Assembly (NCBI GenBank): GCA_903859205.1
Contig: CAIOLM010000013.1
Location: forward strand, 35,134 to 99,133
From: an uncultured Microbacteriaceae bacterium
GTDB taxonomy: Bacteria; Actinomycetota; Actinomycetes; Actinomycetales; Microbacteriaceae
Direction of reading: 5' to 3'
Length of the DNA stretch: 64,000 nucleotides
The notes below the pieces were generated by a model. The model made no database searches, was not told where the DNA came from, and was given only the letters and a program-made list of their open reading frames with translations. Shown here piece by piece: positions 53,755 through 64,000 of the stretch. A program made the position numbers and the translations under genes. How positions within the stretch are numbered: position 1 is the first letter of the stretch; each line of letters starts with the position of its first letter.

Positions 53755-54849
53755 ATGCTACCTAGCCCGCCAGAAGAGTCTGTGAGCCTTGCCGACGTTG
53801 TGCCAAGTTGCCTCGTTTCGCTGGGGTGGAACCCGGAGCCAGCCCGCATCCCGCTTGAGCGACGACACTCCATCATTCTTTTCGTTGTCGACGGTCTCGG
53901 CTCCAGCAACCTGAACGAGGCACGTGCCTATCTTCGCTTTGTTGCCAGCGGCGAGCCGCTTGCCAGTGACGTCCGAACGGTTTTTCCATCGACGACAGCA
54001 AGTGCACTTTCCACTCTTGTCACTGGAACGCGTCCGGAGGTCCATGGAATTACGGGGTATCGAGTGTGGGACACGCGAACCGAGTCATTTGTGAACCAGC
54101 TCAATGGCCTTACCTTGAGCGATGTTGATGCAGGTTGGATGCGCGCCCCGAGTTTGCTCACTGTCGCCGCAGAAAAAGGCAATCCCGTTTTCGTCGTTGG
54201 GCATCCGCGGTTTGAGTCGTCGGCGCTTACCCGAATGCTCTACCGGGGATGCACCTACGTAGGCGCGCGATCTGTCGAAGACAAGGTTTCGGCCGTGCTC
54301 AATTTGATGATGAACGGCCGTCGAGGGCTCTTCCTGGTTTACGTGTCGGATCTTGACGAAGCAGCACATGCTGTCGGCGTCAACTCGACCGTGTGGACCG
54401 ACCGCGCTGAAGAACTTGACGGTCAGGTGAGGCGATGTGTAGCACAGTGCGCGACCGACGTGTTGATTTTGCTCACGGCGGATCACGGTGTGGTTGACAT
54501 CAGCTCATCGGGTCACATTGACTTCGGCTTAGGCGCTGAAATGGAAGGCGTTCTTGCGGTAGGTGGTGAGCCCCGCTGTCTGCAGTTGAAACTCGAAGTA
54601 GGGGTGTCTGTTGACCTTGTGGCAACCAAATGGCGAGAGAACTATGGAAACGTTGCCGAGGTTTATGCGCCTCGTAGTTCGTCGACTGACGTCACAGACC
54701 GCCTACCTGACTTGTACGTGGAAGCAAAGCAAGGCTTTGTTTTTTACGACGGACGAGAACCAGATTCGGCAGCGCGCAACATGGTTGGGCAGCACGGCGG
54801 TAGAACTCTGACTGAAGCAGCCATCCCTCTTCTGGCCTGGAACCTCTAG
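53755..54849 (+). CDS. Alkaline phosphatase superfamily protein (nucleotide pyrophosphatase/phosphodiesterase type)
   Basis: 364 residues, no signal peptide. Metal-site segments of the superfamily: LFVVDGLGSSNL (Asp), VFPSTTASALSTLVTGTRPEVHGITGY (nucleophile Thr; cited as the known family block), VYVSDLDEAAHAVG (Asp/His), LTADHGVVDI (Asp-His) and MVGQHGGRT (His). The substrate is unknown. The start is ATG 53755 (CATAAT 7 nt upstream) or ATG 53746. It shares its final CTAG with the sepH stop on the other strand, as found near sepH in related actinobacteria. Confidence 0.86.
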   Translation: MLPSPPEESVSLADVVPSCLVSLGWNPEPARIPLERRHSIILFVVDGLGSSNLNEARAYLRFVASGEPLASDVRTVFPSTTASALSTLVTGTRPEVHGITGYRVWDTRTESFVNQLNGLTLSDVDAGWMRAPSLLTVAAEKGNPVFVVGHPRFESSALTRMLYRGCTYVGARSVEDKVSAVLNLMMNGRRGLFLVYVSDLDEAAHAVGVNSTVWTDRAEELDGQVRRCVAQCATDVLILLTADHGVVDISSSGHIDFGLGAEMEGVLAVGGEPRCLQLKLEVGVSVDLVATKWRENYGNVAEVYAPRSSSTDVTDRLPDLYVEAKQGFVFYDGREPDSAARNMVGQHGGRTLTEAAIPLLAWNL

Positions 54850-55841
54850 AGCAGGTCGTCTTCAGACTTTGTTTCGGAGACGATTTCGTCCCACGATGGC
54901 ATAGCCGGACGATTTCTCTTGTGGCTTCCTGTGTTGAGTGGGAATACCGCTCCCGAATCCGTCTGTTCTACTTCGCTGCTGTCGAGAAGCCCACTGGGAA
55001 GATCGAGGGAGTCTTGAAAGATTTCTTCGACAGGCGCTGTGCGAGCTGAAATATCATCGCGTAACCAAGCCGGAGCTGAGTCCGACTCACGACGTCGCTT
55101 GCGGAGTGCTTCCAGAAGGTTCGCCGTGTTGTTTGAGGCCGGTGCCACTGAAGGTTCTTGACGCTCTACAAACAGGGGAGCGGGGTCAGGCTCCTCTTCG
55201 AACGCCTGCGTGGGAACCTCTGAGTCGGCGATCGAAACAATGGGGATGCTTCCGGTTACTGCGCGAAGGCTCGGGACGAGTGCTGAAGAATCGAATGTTC
55301 CTGGGTGTGAGAGTCGGGCTGCCTCGTCGTTGTGTGGCGTTACGCTTTGGCGCTTCGCGTCAAACACCCATCTCGCATCGCGCTCGGCGCCAGAAGCCAT
55401 GAACGTGAGTTTGAGAATCCACTCGCCACCCTCATTTTTCCAAGCGGTCCATGTCATGTCGCGCGCGTCAACGAATCCCAGGCGCTCGTCAATCAGAGGT
55501 CCGAACAGGGTCTGGTCGCCGGTGCTTTCAACATGCAAAAAAGCCGGCAAGGTCTGCGCGGTGCTGATCACGTATTCACGTTCGGCCAAAATCGGCGCGG
55601 CGTATCGTTCGATTTGCTCAGACGTTGCCCCGATCAGGGCTGAAACCTCGATGGGTGAGAGACCGGCTCGAAGATGCGTCTGAATCTCTCGCGGGCTCGC
55701 TTTGGGGGTGGAATCCGAGGATGTGTTGCGCTTGAGGCGTGCCAATGTTGCTTCGTCGACGGGGAGGCGAAACTCTTCGCCCTCACTGTCCACGGCGATG
55801 ATGATGTTTGCATCCACCGAAGAGACGTGTAGCTCGTTCAT
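54846..55841 (-). CDS. sepH: Septation protein SepH
   Basis: An actinobacterial cell division factor that binds FtsZ and promotes its assembly. 331 residues. The N-terminal DUF3071/SepH domain starts MNELHVSSVDANIIIAVDSE, then FRLPVDEATLARLKR and a helix-turn-helix-like ASPREIQTHLRAGLSPIEVS. A conserved middle segment (WTAWKNEGGEWILKLTF, ARWVFDAKRQSVTP) is followed by a disordered C-terminus with an end helix region. ATG 55841 with GAAAGGG upstream. Known from Streptomyces and Mycobacterium work; identification is by domain layout. Confidence 0.92.
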   Translation of the reverse strand: MNELHVSSVDANIIIAVDSEGEEFRLPVDEATLARLKRNTSSDSTPKASPREIQTHLRAGLSPIEVSALIGATSEQIERYAAPILAEREYVISTAQTLPAFLHVESTGDQTLFGPLIDERLGFVDARDMTWTAWKNEGGEWILKLTFMASGAERDARWVFDAKRQSVTPHNDEAARLSHPGTFDSSALVPSLRAVTGSIPIVSIADSEVPTQAFEEEPDPAPLFVERQEPSVAPASNNTANLLEALRKRRRESDSAPAWLRDDISARTAPVEEIFQDSLDLPSGLLDSSEVEQTDSGAVFPLNTGSHKRNRPAMPSWDEIVSETKSEDDLL

Positions 55842-55906
55842 GTTGGCCCTTTCAACAGGCAATACCGCTGCTTGGAAGAATGCCACGCATGGGCGTGTTT
55901 ACAGCT

Positions 55907-55941
55907 GTTTTGACGTGGCGCGTTGACATATTTGTCAAAAC
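55907..55941. promoter_or_regulatory. Nested palindromes between sepH and the DUF4193 gene
   Basis: GTTTTGAC (55907-55914) pairs with GTCAAAAC (55934-55941), and within this TTGACA (55923-55928) pairs with TGTCAA (55933-55938). The 207-nt gap (55842-56048) otherwise shows only a repeated GTTTTG element. The TTGACA words resemble -35 boxes in both directions but no matching -10 was found. Confidence 0.4.
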
Positions 55942-56048
55942 CTCAGCGCGACACGGCAGGTTGTTTTGTGTTTCGAGGTTTTGTCAGGCAAACTATCGGC
56001 GCGCGCAGGCAATGGCGCGTTGAATCACTACTCGAAACTGGATGACTA

Positions 56049-56345
56049 ATGGCAACCGACTACGACGCTCCTCGCAAGAACGACACAGACGACACTGAGT
56101 CGATTGAGGCTCTCAAGGAGCGCGTACCCGACAAGCTCTCTGGCGTTGTCGACGGAGACGACGCAGACAACCTCGGTGGTTTTGAGCTTGGTGGTTCAGA
56201 CCTGTCTGATCTTGAACTCGATGTCGTTGTGCTCCCGCCTCAGGCCGATGAATTCACGTGTGTCGAGTGCTTCATTGTTAAGCACCGCTCTCTCCTCGAA
56301 AAGGAAACCAAGCTCGGTCCGATTTGCAAAGAGTGTGCCGCCTAG
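56049..56345 (+). CDS. DUF4193 family protein
   Basis: 98 residues. The acidic N-terminal half (MATDYDAPRKNDTDDTES) and the C-terminal zinc-type block FTCVECFIVKHRSLLEKE...PICKECAA with two CxxC pairs are typical of DUF4193, a small actinobacterial family of unknown function encoded between sepH and dut. The stop TAG shares CTAG with the opposing DUF3093 stop. Confidence 0.92.
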   Translation: MATDYDAPRKNDTDDTESIEALKERVPDKLSGVVDGDDADNLGGFELGGSDLSDLELDVVVLPPQADEFTCVECFIVKHRSLLEKETKLGPICKECAA

Positions 56346-56794
56346 TTTTTTCGGAGAGTTCGAGCATCCCTCAGGGCCGCCGCTAGCTCTTGCGGGCGTC
56401 GCGAAGAAACAAGCCAGTACGGGGTGGGATCGTTCGCGTCGAGGATTTCAATCTTTACGACGGGGTCGATGTAGGCACGGAATTTTGTCCATGCTCGCGC
56501 ATCCAGGAGGGGTCCACGCTGCTCACGGGCGCTGGGTCCAGAAAATGCGCTTACGGCGCCGATGAACTCAATCTCGACATGCGCATTGCCGTAGGTAAAG
56601 AATTCATTGTCGAGCGACACTCGAGGCACACGGGCATAAATTGAGACGATGACAGCGGCGTAAACGAGAACGGCCGCGCCAAGTCCAAGCCAGACGTTGA
56701 ACGGTGCGCAGACCAAAATGATGACCGGAACCAGCGGTGAATAGGCTGCGGCCACGAGTGGGGAAGGCCACAAGCGCTCAGAGTAAGTGCTCAT
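56342..56794 (-). CDS. DUF3093 family membrane protein
   Basis: 150 residues. MSTYSERLWPSPLV at the start, two adjacent membrane helices (AAYSPLVPVIILVCAPF and GLGAAVLVYAAVIVSIY) and a C-terminal cytoplasmic part with ARVPRVSLDNEFFTYG, LDARAWTKFRAYIDPVV and PYWLVSSRRPQELAAAL match DUF3093. Function unknown. I start at ATG 56794, as the family begins MSxYxERLWPS; the longer frame crosses the dut promoter. Divergent from dut. Confidence 0.9.
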   Translation of the reverse strand: MSTYSERLWPSPLVAAAYSPLVPVIILVCAPFNVWLGLGAAVLVYAAVIVSIYARVPRVSLDNEFFTYGNAHVEIEFIGAVSAFSGPSAREQRGPLLDARAWTKFRAYIDPVVKIEILDANDPTPYWLVSSRRPQELAAALRDARTLRKN

Positions 56795-56820
56795 ATAACC
56801 ATTCGACCATGGTTCTGGAC

Positions 56821-56826
56821 TAACCT
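56821..56826 (+). promoter_or_regulatory. -10 element of the dut operon (leaderless)
   Basis: TAACCT 6 nt before GTG 56833. Confidence 0.5.
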
Positions 56827-56832
56827 CGACAC

Positions 56833-57297
56833 GTGAGTGATTCAGTCGAGATTCTTGCCGTCGGTGATTTTGTTCCGGTTGCGGCTCTTCCGGGAGACGC
56901 TGGCTCCGACCTTCGGTCCAATGAAGCCCTCGTGATTCCGGCAGGTGGTCGAGCAACGGTAGCCACCGGGCTCAGTATCGCCCTGCCTCGTGGATATGCA
57001 GCCTTTGTTTTGCCGCGCAGCGGACTTGCCGCAAAGCACGGCATTACGATCGTCAACTCGCCAGGAACTGTCGATGCGGGATACCGCGGTGAAATTCGAG
57101 TGACCCTACTCAACACCGATGTGGACAATGCCTTTGAGATAGCTGTGGGTGACCGTATCGCCCAGTTGGTCGTCATTCCGGTCTCTACTCCGGTCTTTGT
57201 CCCCGTTGATCGCCTGCCCGATTCGCATCGCGGTTCGGGCGGTTTTGGCTCGACTGGTGTGGGTTCTGATCAGGGCAAGAAGGCCGGCCAATCATGA
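56833..57297 (+). CDS. dut: dUTP diphosphatase
   Basis: Hydrolyses dUTP to dUMP, keeping uracil out of DNA and feeding dTMP synthesis. 154 residues, trimeric dUTPase type. Motifs: 1 PGDAGSDLRS, 2 PRSGLAAKHG, 3 GTVDAGYRGEI, 4 GDRIAQLVV and 5 RGSGGFGSTG, all present. Leaderless GTG start. The stop overlaps the DUF3710 start (ATGA). Confidence 0.96.
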   Translation: MSDSVEILAVGDFVPVAALPGDAGSDLRSNEALVIPAGGRATVATGLSIALPRGYAAFVLPRSGLAAKHGITIVNSPGTVDAGYRGEIRVTLLNTDVDNAFEIAVGDRIAQLVVIPVSTPVFVPVDRLPDSHRGSGGFGSTGVGSDQGKKAGQS

Positions 57298-57908
57298 ACG
57301 AGGAACTCGAGTCTGTAGATACCCCGCTGAGCGAAGCGGATGACAAGGCTGGACCTATCGATAGGGAGACCGCGGGCCCGTTCGACGACTCAGAGGTGAG
57401 TAGTGTTCGGCCCTGGGTTGACCTTGGCTCAGTCAAGCTCATTCCGCGCGAGGGCCTTAACTTGAGGCTCGAGGTCGAAGAGGGAACTGGTCGAGTAGTA
57501 GCCGCTTCTCTTGATTTCCTAGGTTCCACCCTTCAAATACAGCCGTTTGCAGCGACCAGAACGAACGGACTCTGGAACACAATTCGGGCCGAGCTTAAGG
57601 CACAGCTCCAGCAACAGTCGGGCGTTGTATCCGAGGTCGACGGACCATTGGGGATGGAATTGCGCGCTAATGTTCCTGTCATGGTTCCCAACGAGGGACT
57701 TTCCACACAGCCCGCTCGCTTTATCGGGGTTGACGGCCCCCGCTGGTTCCTTCGAGGAGTCATCGCTGGTCCCGCCGCCACGGATGACGCACTAGGAGCC
57801 GAACTCATTGAGGTGTTTCGTGGGTTAGTGGTCGTTCGCGGGAATTCCCCCCTTCCCCCGCGTGAACTGCTGCCCCTGAGGGTTCCGGTTCAAGCCAGTG
57901 GAAGCTAA
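57294..57908 (+). CDS. DUF3710 family protein
   Basis: 204 residues. An acidic N-terminus, then PWVDLGSVKLIPREGLNLRLEVEE, QPFAATRTNGLWNTIRAELK, GMELRANVPV and IGVDGPRWFLRGVIAG match DUF3710, always next to dut in actinobacteria. Function unknown. Start overlaps the dut stop; its own stop lies inside the next gene. Confidence 0.92.
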   Translation: MNEELESVDTPLSEADDKAGPIDRETAGPFDDSEVSSVRPWVDLGSVKLIPREGLNLRLEVEEGTGRVVAASLDFLGSTLQIQPFAATRTNGLWNTIRAELKAQLQQQSGVVSEVDGPLGMELRANVPVMVPNEGLSTQPARFIGVDGPRWFLRGVIAGPAATDDALGAELIEVFRGLVVVRGNSPLPPRELLPLRVPVQASGS

Positions 57909-58557
57909 AGTCGTGGCGCCGCAGAGCTCTCATCCGCTCCTACGAGCCATTGGTGGTCCACTCGGAATCGCTGAGGCAATTATTCCGCCGGCTGTCTTCG
58001 TCACGGTGCTCGCGCTCACTCCCAGCGTTGTTGGATTGCCGTGGCTCGCGATGTCGACTTCAGCAGGATTGGCCGTCGTGTTCATCCTTGTCAGGGTCTT
58101 TCGTCGTGAGGGCACCACTCAGGCCATCGCCGGCCTCATTACGGTTCTTGCCTCTGTTGTTCTCGCAGCCCTGTCCAATCGGGCTGAGAACAACTTCATC
58201 ATTGGAATCGTAACCAATGCCGTTTACGGATCGGTCTTCTTGATTAGCGTCCTCGCGGGCTGGCCACTCATCGGTGTAGCGATCGGCTTGTTCACGAAGA
58301 AGGGCCATGGGTGGCGACGCGACAAGCACCAACGCAAGGTTCTTACGTGGCTCACCATCGTGTGGGTTGCCATGTTCGCAATTCGTGTGGCTGTCGAGTA
58401 TCCGCTCTATCTGGCAGGCAACGTGGCGGGGCTCGGTTTAGTGAAGCTTCTTCTCGGATTGCCCCTCTATGCTCCTGCCGTCTTACTCACCTGGCTCTTT
58501 GTTCGGGGAATGTTTGCTGAAGGAGTCGACCAAGAGGAGCAAAAGCAGGTATCTTGA
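57898..58557 (+). CDS. DUF3159 family membrane protein
   Basis: 219 residues with about six hydrophobic segments (for example IIPPAVFVTVLALTPSVVGL, AGLITVLASVVLAALS and LVKLLLGLPLYAPAVLLTWL). LRAIGGPLGIAEAIIPPAVF and GHGWRRDKHQRKVLTWLTI...RVAVEYPLYLAGN are typical of DUF3159, the third member of the dut-DUF3710-DUF3159 set. Function unknown. GTG 57898 overlaps the DUF3710 end; GTG 57913 (MAPQSSHPLL) is an equally good start. The stop lies within the acnA palindrome. Confidence 0.9.
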   Translation: MEAKVVAPQSSHPLLRAIGGPLGIAEAIIPPAVFVTVLALTPSVVGLPWLAMSTSAGLAVVFILVRVFRREGTTQAIAGLITVLASVVLAALSNRAENNFIIGIVTNAVYGSVFLISVLAGWPLIGVAIGLFTKKGHGWRRDKHQRKVLTWLTIVWVAMFAIRVAVEYPLYLAGNVAGLGLVKLLLGLPLYAPAVLLTWLFVRGMFAEGVDQEEQKQVS

Positions 58558-58568
58558 TATCAAGATAC
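58549..58568. promoter_or_regulatory. 20-bp perfect palindrome upstream of acnA
   Basis: GTATCTTGATATCAAGATAC reads the same on both strands, 47 nt before the acnA start, overlapping the stop of the previous gene. Core TTGATATCAA resembles MarR-type operators. A 7-bp hairpin GCACTTC/GAAGTGC (58573-58594) follows. Probably a repressor site controlling acnA. Confidence 0.62.
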
Positions 58569-58615
58569 TTTTGCACTTCATCGTGACGAAGTGCGACCTC
58601 TGAAGGAGACCGTTC

Positions 58616-61300
<2,685 letters not shown>

Positions 61301-61333
61301 AGGTTTTGGCGTCATTTAGAACCGTTTGAGTCG

Positions 61334-61339
61334 TAGACT
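61334..61339 (+). promoter_or_regulatory. -10 element of dxs (leaderless)
   Basis: TAGACT 7 nt before GTG 61347; it decides this start over the in-frame codon at 61326. Confidence 0.5.
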
Positions 61340-61346
61340 CGCACTC

Positions 61347-63287
61347 GTGAGCATTCTTGATTCCATCAACGGTCCCCGTGACCTTGATGTTTTGTCGAGG
61401 GCGGAACTCGATCAGTTGGCTCAAGAGGTACGGGAATTCCTCGTCTCTGAGGTGAGTCGCTCGGGCGGTCACCTCGGTCCGAACCTTGGCGTTGTGGAGC
61501 TCACGATTGCCTTGCACCGCGTGTTTGAGAGCCCGAAAGATGCAATCGTCTTCGACACCGGACACCAGTCGTACGTCCACAAGATCTTGACGGGACGTAA
61601 AGACTTTTCCCATTTGCGCGAACGCGGGGGATTAGCAGGCTACCCACAGCGTGCCGAGTCGGAGCACGACATCGTAGAGAGCTCGCACGCGTCTAGTTCC
61701 TTGTCGTGGGCCGATGGCATCAGCCGCGCGTTTCAAATGACCGGAAATTCCGATCGACACGTTGTTGCCGTCGTTGGAGACGGTGCCCTCACTGGCGGCA
61801 TGACCTGGGAGGCACTCAACAACATCAGTGCCGACAACACTAGAAACCTCGTCATCGTTGTTAATGACAACGGACGGTCATACTCACCGACCATTGGAGG
61901 AATCGCCCGTTTCCTCGACCGCGCACGAACCCGCCGCTCTTACCGTCGCATGCACTTTACGAGTAGCAAGATGTTCGCGAAGATGGGTCCTTACGCCCGT
62001 GCGTTCTACCGCGGTTTTCGCGGGGGCATCCATGGTTTTCTGTCGCGATTTACGAATAACCAGGCCCTGTATTCAAACCTCGACATCAAGTACGTCGGGC
62101 CCGTGGATGGCCATGACCTCAAGGCACTCGAGGCTGCCCTCATTCAGGCGAAAGAATATGGCTCTCCCGTTATCGTTCACGCCATTACTCAGAAGGGTCA
62201 CGGTTACGAGCCCGCCCGTAACGACGCTGCCGATCAATTCCATGCGGTCGGTCAAATCGACCCGGAGACGGGCTTGCCGCTCTCTTCGTCAACAAAGCAA
62301 GGCTGGACCGACGTATTCGGTCAGAAGCTTGCTGACTTGGCATCCGCCAACCCCCGAGTCATGGGCATCACGGCAGCAATGCTTCGACCTACTGGGCTCG
62401 ACGTTCTCGCTGAGAGACACCCTGAGCGCGTTCTCGACGTTGGAATCGCGGAGCAGCACGCGGTTGCTTCGGCCGCTGGCTTAGCCTTTGGCGGAATGCA
62501 CCCCGTGGTTGCCCTCTACGCGACGTTCATCAATCGCGCCTTTGACCAGGTCTTGATGGACGTTGGACTCCACAAAGCTGGCGTCACGTTCGCTCTCGAT
62601 CGTGCAGGCGTGACTGGCCCAGATGGCGCGAGTCATCATGGCGTATGGGATCTCGCAATATTGCAGGTTGTCCCTGGGATTCGCATTGCCGCCCCTCGTG
62701 ACGCGCAGAGGCTGCGGGAAGAACTTGAGGAGGCTGTCGCCACTGAGGATGCGCCGACCGTCATTCGTTACCCCAAGGGTTCTGTGGGAGACGACGTACC
62801 TGCAGTGCGAAGGACAGAACACGGCGTAGACGTTCTTCGTGAGGCACCCCACAAAGACGTCTTGATTGTCGCCGTTGGAGCGTTTGCCAAACTTGGCCTC
62901 GACGTAGCCGATCGACTCGCCCAACAGGGCATCGGAGCCACGGTGGTCGATCCACGGTGGGTTGTTCCGGTTTCGCCGAGCATCATTGATCTTGCACGCG
63001 ACCATCGCTTGGTTATCAGCCTCGAAGACGGAATCCGCGTGGGGGGTGTCGGAACCCGCATACGCCAAGACCTTCGTTCGGCTGGAGTCGACACTGCCGT
63101 AGACGAGTTGGGTCTACCTGATGAGTTCCTCGAGCACGCTACGCGCGACGAAATTCTTGAGGATGCCGGACTTACCGCTCAAGCCATCGCTCGTGATGTA
63201 GTAGCGCAGGTGCTCGGTAGTCGAATTCCCGTAGCCCGACCTCTTCCAGAAGAAGAGGCATCGAACGCGGAGCACAAACAGTTCTAG
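61347..63287 (+). CDS. dxs: 1-deoxy-D-xylulose-5-phosphate synthase
   Basis: First step of the MEP isoprenoid pathway: pyruvate plus glyceraldehyde-3-phosphate to DXP, with thiamine diphosphate. 646 residues. TPP site VVGDGALTGGMTWEALNNI, SRSGGHLGPNLGVVELTIAL, FDTGHQSYVHKILTGR, the catalytic Glu in VGIAEQHAVASAAGLA, and DRAGVTGPDGASHHG. The start is GTG 61347 (MSILDSING) with TAGACT 7 nt upstream. It supplies isoprenoids used by UppS. Its stop shares CTAG with the gene on the other strand. Confidence 0.95.
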   Translation: MSILDSINGPRDLDVLSRAELDQLAQEVREFLVSEVSRSGGHLGPNLGVVELTIALHRVFESPKDAIVFDTGHQSYVHKILTGRKDFSHLRERGGLAGYPQRAESEHDIVESSHASSSLSWADGISRAFQMTGNSDRHVVAVVGDGALTGGMTWEALNNISADNTRNLVIVVNDNGRSYSPTIGGIARFLDRARTRRSYRRMHFTSSKMFAKMGPYARAFYRGFRGGIHGFLSRFTNNQALYSNLDIKYVGPVDGHDLKALEAALIQAKEYGSPVIVHAITQKGHGYEPARNDAADQFHAVGQIDPETGLPLSSSTKQGWTDVFGQKLADLASANPRVMGITAAMLRPTGLDVLAERHPERVLDVGIAEQHAVASAAGLAFGGMHPVVALYATFINRAFDQVLMDVGLHKAGVTFALDRAGVTGPDGASHHGVWDLAILQVVPGIRIAAPRDAQRLREELEEAVATEDAPTVIRYPKGSVGDDVPAVRRTEHGVDVLREAPHKDVLIVAVGAFAKLGLDVADRLAQQGIGATVVDPRWVVPVSPSIIDLARDHRLVISLEDGIRVGGVGTRIRQDLRSAGVDTAVDELGLPDEFLEHATRDEILEDAGLTAQAIARDVVAQVLGSRIPVARPLPEEEASNAEHKQF

Positions 63288-64000
63288 ACCGCTCCGCGGA
63301 TTGGCGGCGAGTGGAATGTCGACCCGTTTGTTCGAGTGCTGGCACCCACTCGATCAAGGAACGGGGTTATTCCGCCCATTTGGAATGGCCAACCACCACC
63401 CATGATCATCGCGAGGTCGATGTCTTCAGCTAATCCGACAACCTTCTCGTCGAGCATGATGCGGATTTCTCGAGCCAGGCCGTCCTCTACTCGGGCACAC
63501 AATTCCTCGGCAGATTTGACGCTTGTTCCTCCAGCAACGATTTCCTTCGCTCGCGAGGAGAATCCGGTTACCCGGCGCTTCGCGTCGCGCGTCAGTAACA
63601 CGTTTTCCTCGGCAAGCTTGTGCAGGTTGTCACTCCGGAAGAAGCGCTCAGGGAACGCGCGAGCGTGGGTATCTAGGACGTGAGCCCCGACTTTGAGGCC
63701 GACCAGGTCTAGGAGCTCGAACGGTGACATGGGCATGCCGAAGCTGTCCAGTGCGCTGTCGACAACCTCGAACGAGGTGCCTTCATCCACTGCGTGCATG
63801 GCCTCTCCCAGCACAAGCGCAAGCAGCCTGTTCACAACGAAGCCGGGGGAGTCTGAGGTAATGATGGCAGTCTTGTTGAGTTTTGCTGCTGTAGCCATTG
63901 CCGTCGCAAGAGCAACATCAGAGGTTTTAGGGGCATTGACGACCTCAATGAGTGGCATCACGGCGACTGGATTGAAAAAGTGGAATCCGACGAGCCTTTC
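63284..64000 (-). CDS. 3-hydroxyacyl-CoA dehydrogenase, C-terminal part (5' end outside window)
   Basis: Open to the window edge. The visible 238 residues start ERLVGFHFFNPVAVMPLIEVV, the dehydrogenase signature, then SDSPGFVVNRLLALVLGEAM and the C-terminal dimer domain repeated (FGMPMSPFELLDLVGLKVG and the DEKVVGLAEDIDLAMIMGGG second copy with WPFQMGGITPFLDRVG). This is the layout of the multifunctional beta-oxidation alpha subunit (FadB/FadJ type); the hydratase part would lie beyond the window. NAD-dependent oxidation of 3-hydroxyacyl-CoA. Confidence 0.9.
   Translation of the reverse strand, partial: ERLVGFHFFNPVAVMPLIEVVNAPKTSDVALATAMATAAKLNKTAIITSDSPGFVVNRLLALVLGEAMHAVDEGTSFEVVDSALDSFGMPMSPFELLDLVGLKVGAHVLDTHARAFPERFFRSDNLHKLAEENVLLTRDAKRRVTGFSSRAKEIVAGGTSVKSAEELCARVEDGLAREIRIMLDEKVVGLAEDIDLAMIMGGGWPFQMGGITPFLDRVGASTRTNGSTFHSPPIRGAV

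Noticed and set aside
55923..55951. TTGACA at 55923 as a -35 box for the DUF4193 gene
   Set aside because: The sequence 17 nt downstream is GCGCGA, nothing like a -10; it is better seen as part of a palindrome.

Overview
The window is a gene-dense stretch of an actinobacterial chromosome of moderate G+C, with no mobile element, integrase, CRISPR array or rRNA. Several things point to Microbacteriaceae, perhaps a streamlined aquatic member, although I cannot name a genus from the sequence alone. These are the gene orders era-leuA-recO-uppS-dusB-dgt-dnaG, aceE-fabD-fabH-acpP-fabF, glnA2-glnE/glnA1, lipB-lipA and sepH/DUF4193/DUF3093/dut/DUF3710/DUF3159/acn, the actinobacterial families DUF3145, DUF4191, DUF4193, DUF3710, DUF3159, SepH and PAC2, a polyphosphate glucokinase, a homodimeric PDH E1, and a principal sigma factor with a long Lys/Ala/Pro-rich N-terminus. 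No gap between genes exceeds about 210 bp.

Layout. 1-8.2 kb (+): the end of era, a leucine leader peptide with a hairpin and leuA, then recO, uppS, dusB, dgt and dnaG, nearly all touching or overlapping. 8.3-15.5 kb: tRNA-Asn, peptide deformylase, a DMT/NIPA-like transporter, a GT4 glycosyltransferase, tRNA-Met, a secreted subtilase with FN3 repeats, a DUF1684 protein, a PadR regulator and DUF3145. 15.5-21.8 kb (-): aceE-fabD-fabH-acpP-fabF, joining acetyl-CoA production to fatty acid synthesis. 21.9-31 kb: peroxiredoxin, tRNA-Val, a Nif3-like protein, a zinc-ribbon-like coiled coil, RNase H, RNase P RNA (its 3' end antisense to ppgK), ppgK, map, panB and nadE. 29.8-35.7 kb: the nitrogen block glnA2-glnE facing glnA1. 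35.8-44 kb: RDD protein, DUF4191, lipB-lipA, a membrane-anchored unknown, the E2 and E3 subunits of the 2-oxoacid dehydrogenases, and pepA. The lipoate genes therefore sit beside a lipoylated enzyme. 44-54 kb: PAC2 protein, sigA, a MurT/GatD-like pair, a DUF7455 protein, and a convergent pair of type II topoisomerase subunits. 53.7-64 kb: a phosphodiesterase-like protein, SepH, the dut cluster, aconitase, dxs, and the C-terminal part of a 3-hydroxyacyl-CoA dehydrogenase cut by the window edge.

Three window-wide themes stand out. First, many genes have a TAnnnT -10 element exactly 6-7 nt before the start codon, which predicts leaderless mRNAs; one divergent pair (map and its neighbour) has each -10 overlapping the other gene's start codon, and nadE/glnA2 share a symmetric -10. 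Second, three convergent gene pairs end in one shared CTAG, giving a TAG stop on both strands. Third, the MurT/GatD-like pair has lost the visible hallmarks of glutamine-dependent lipid II amidation: the GatD nucleophile Cys and glutamine-pocket residues, and the MurT zinc-ribbon cysteines. In a family known for B-type peptidoglycan, cross-linked through the alpha-carboxyl of D-Glu, this suggests a repurposed ligase and is the most interesting lead here.
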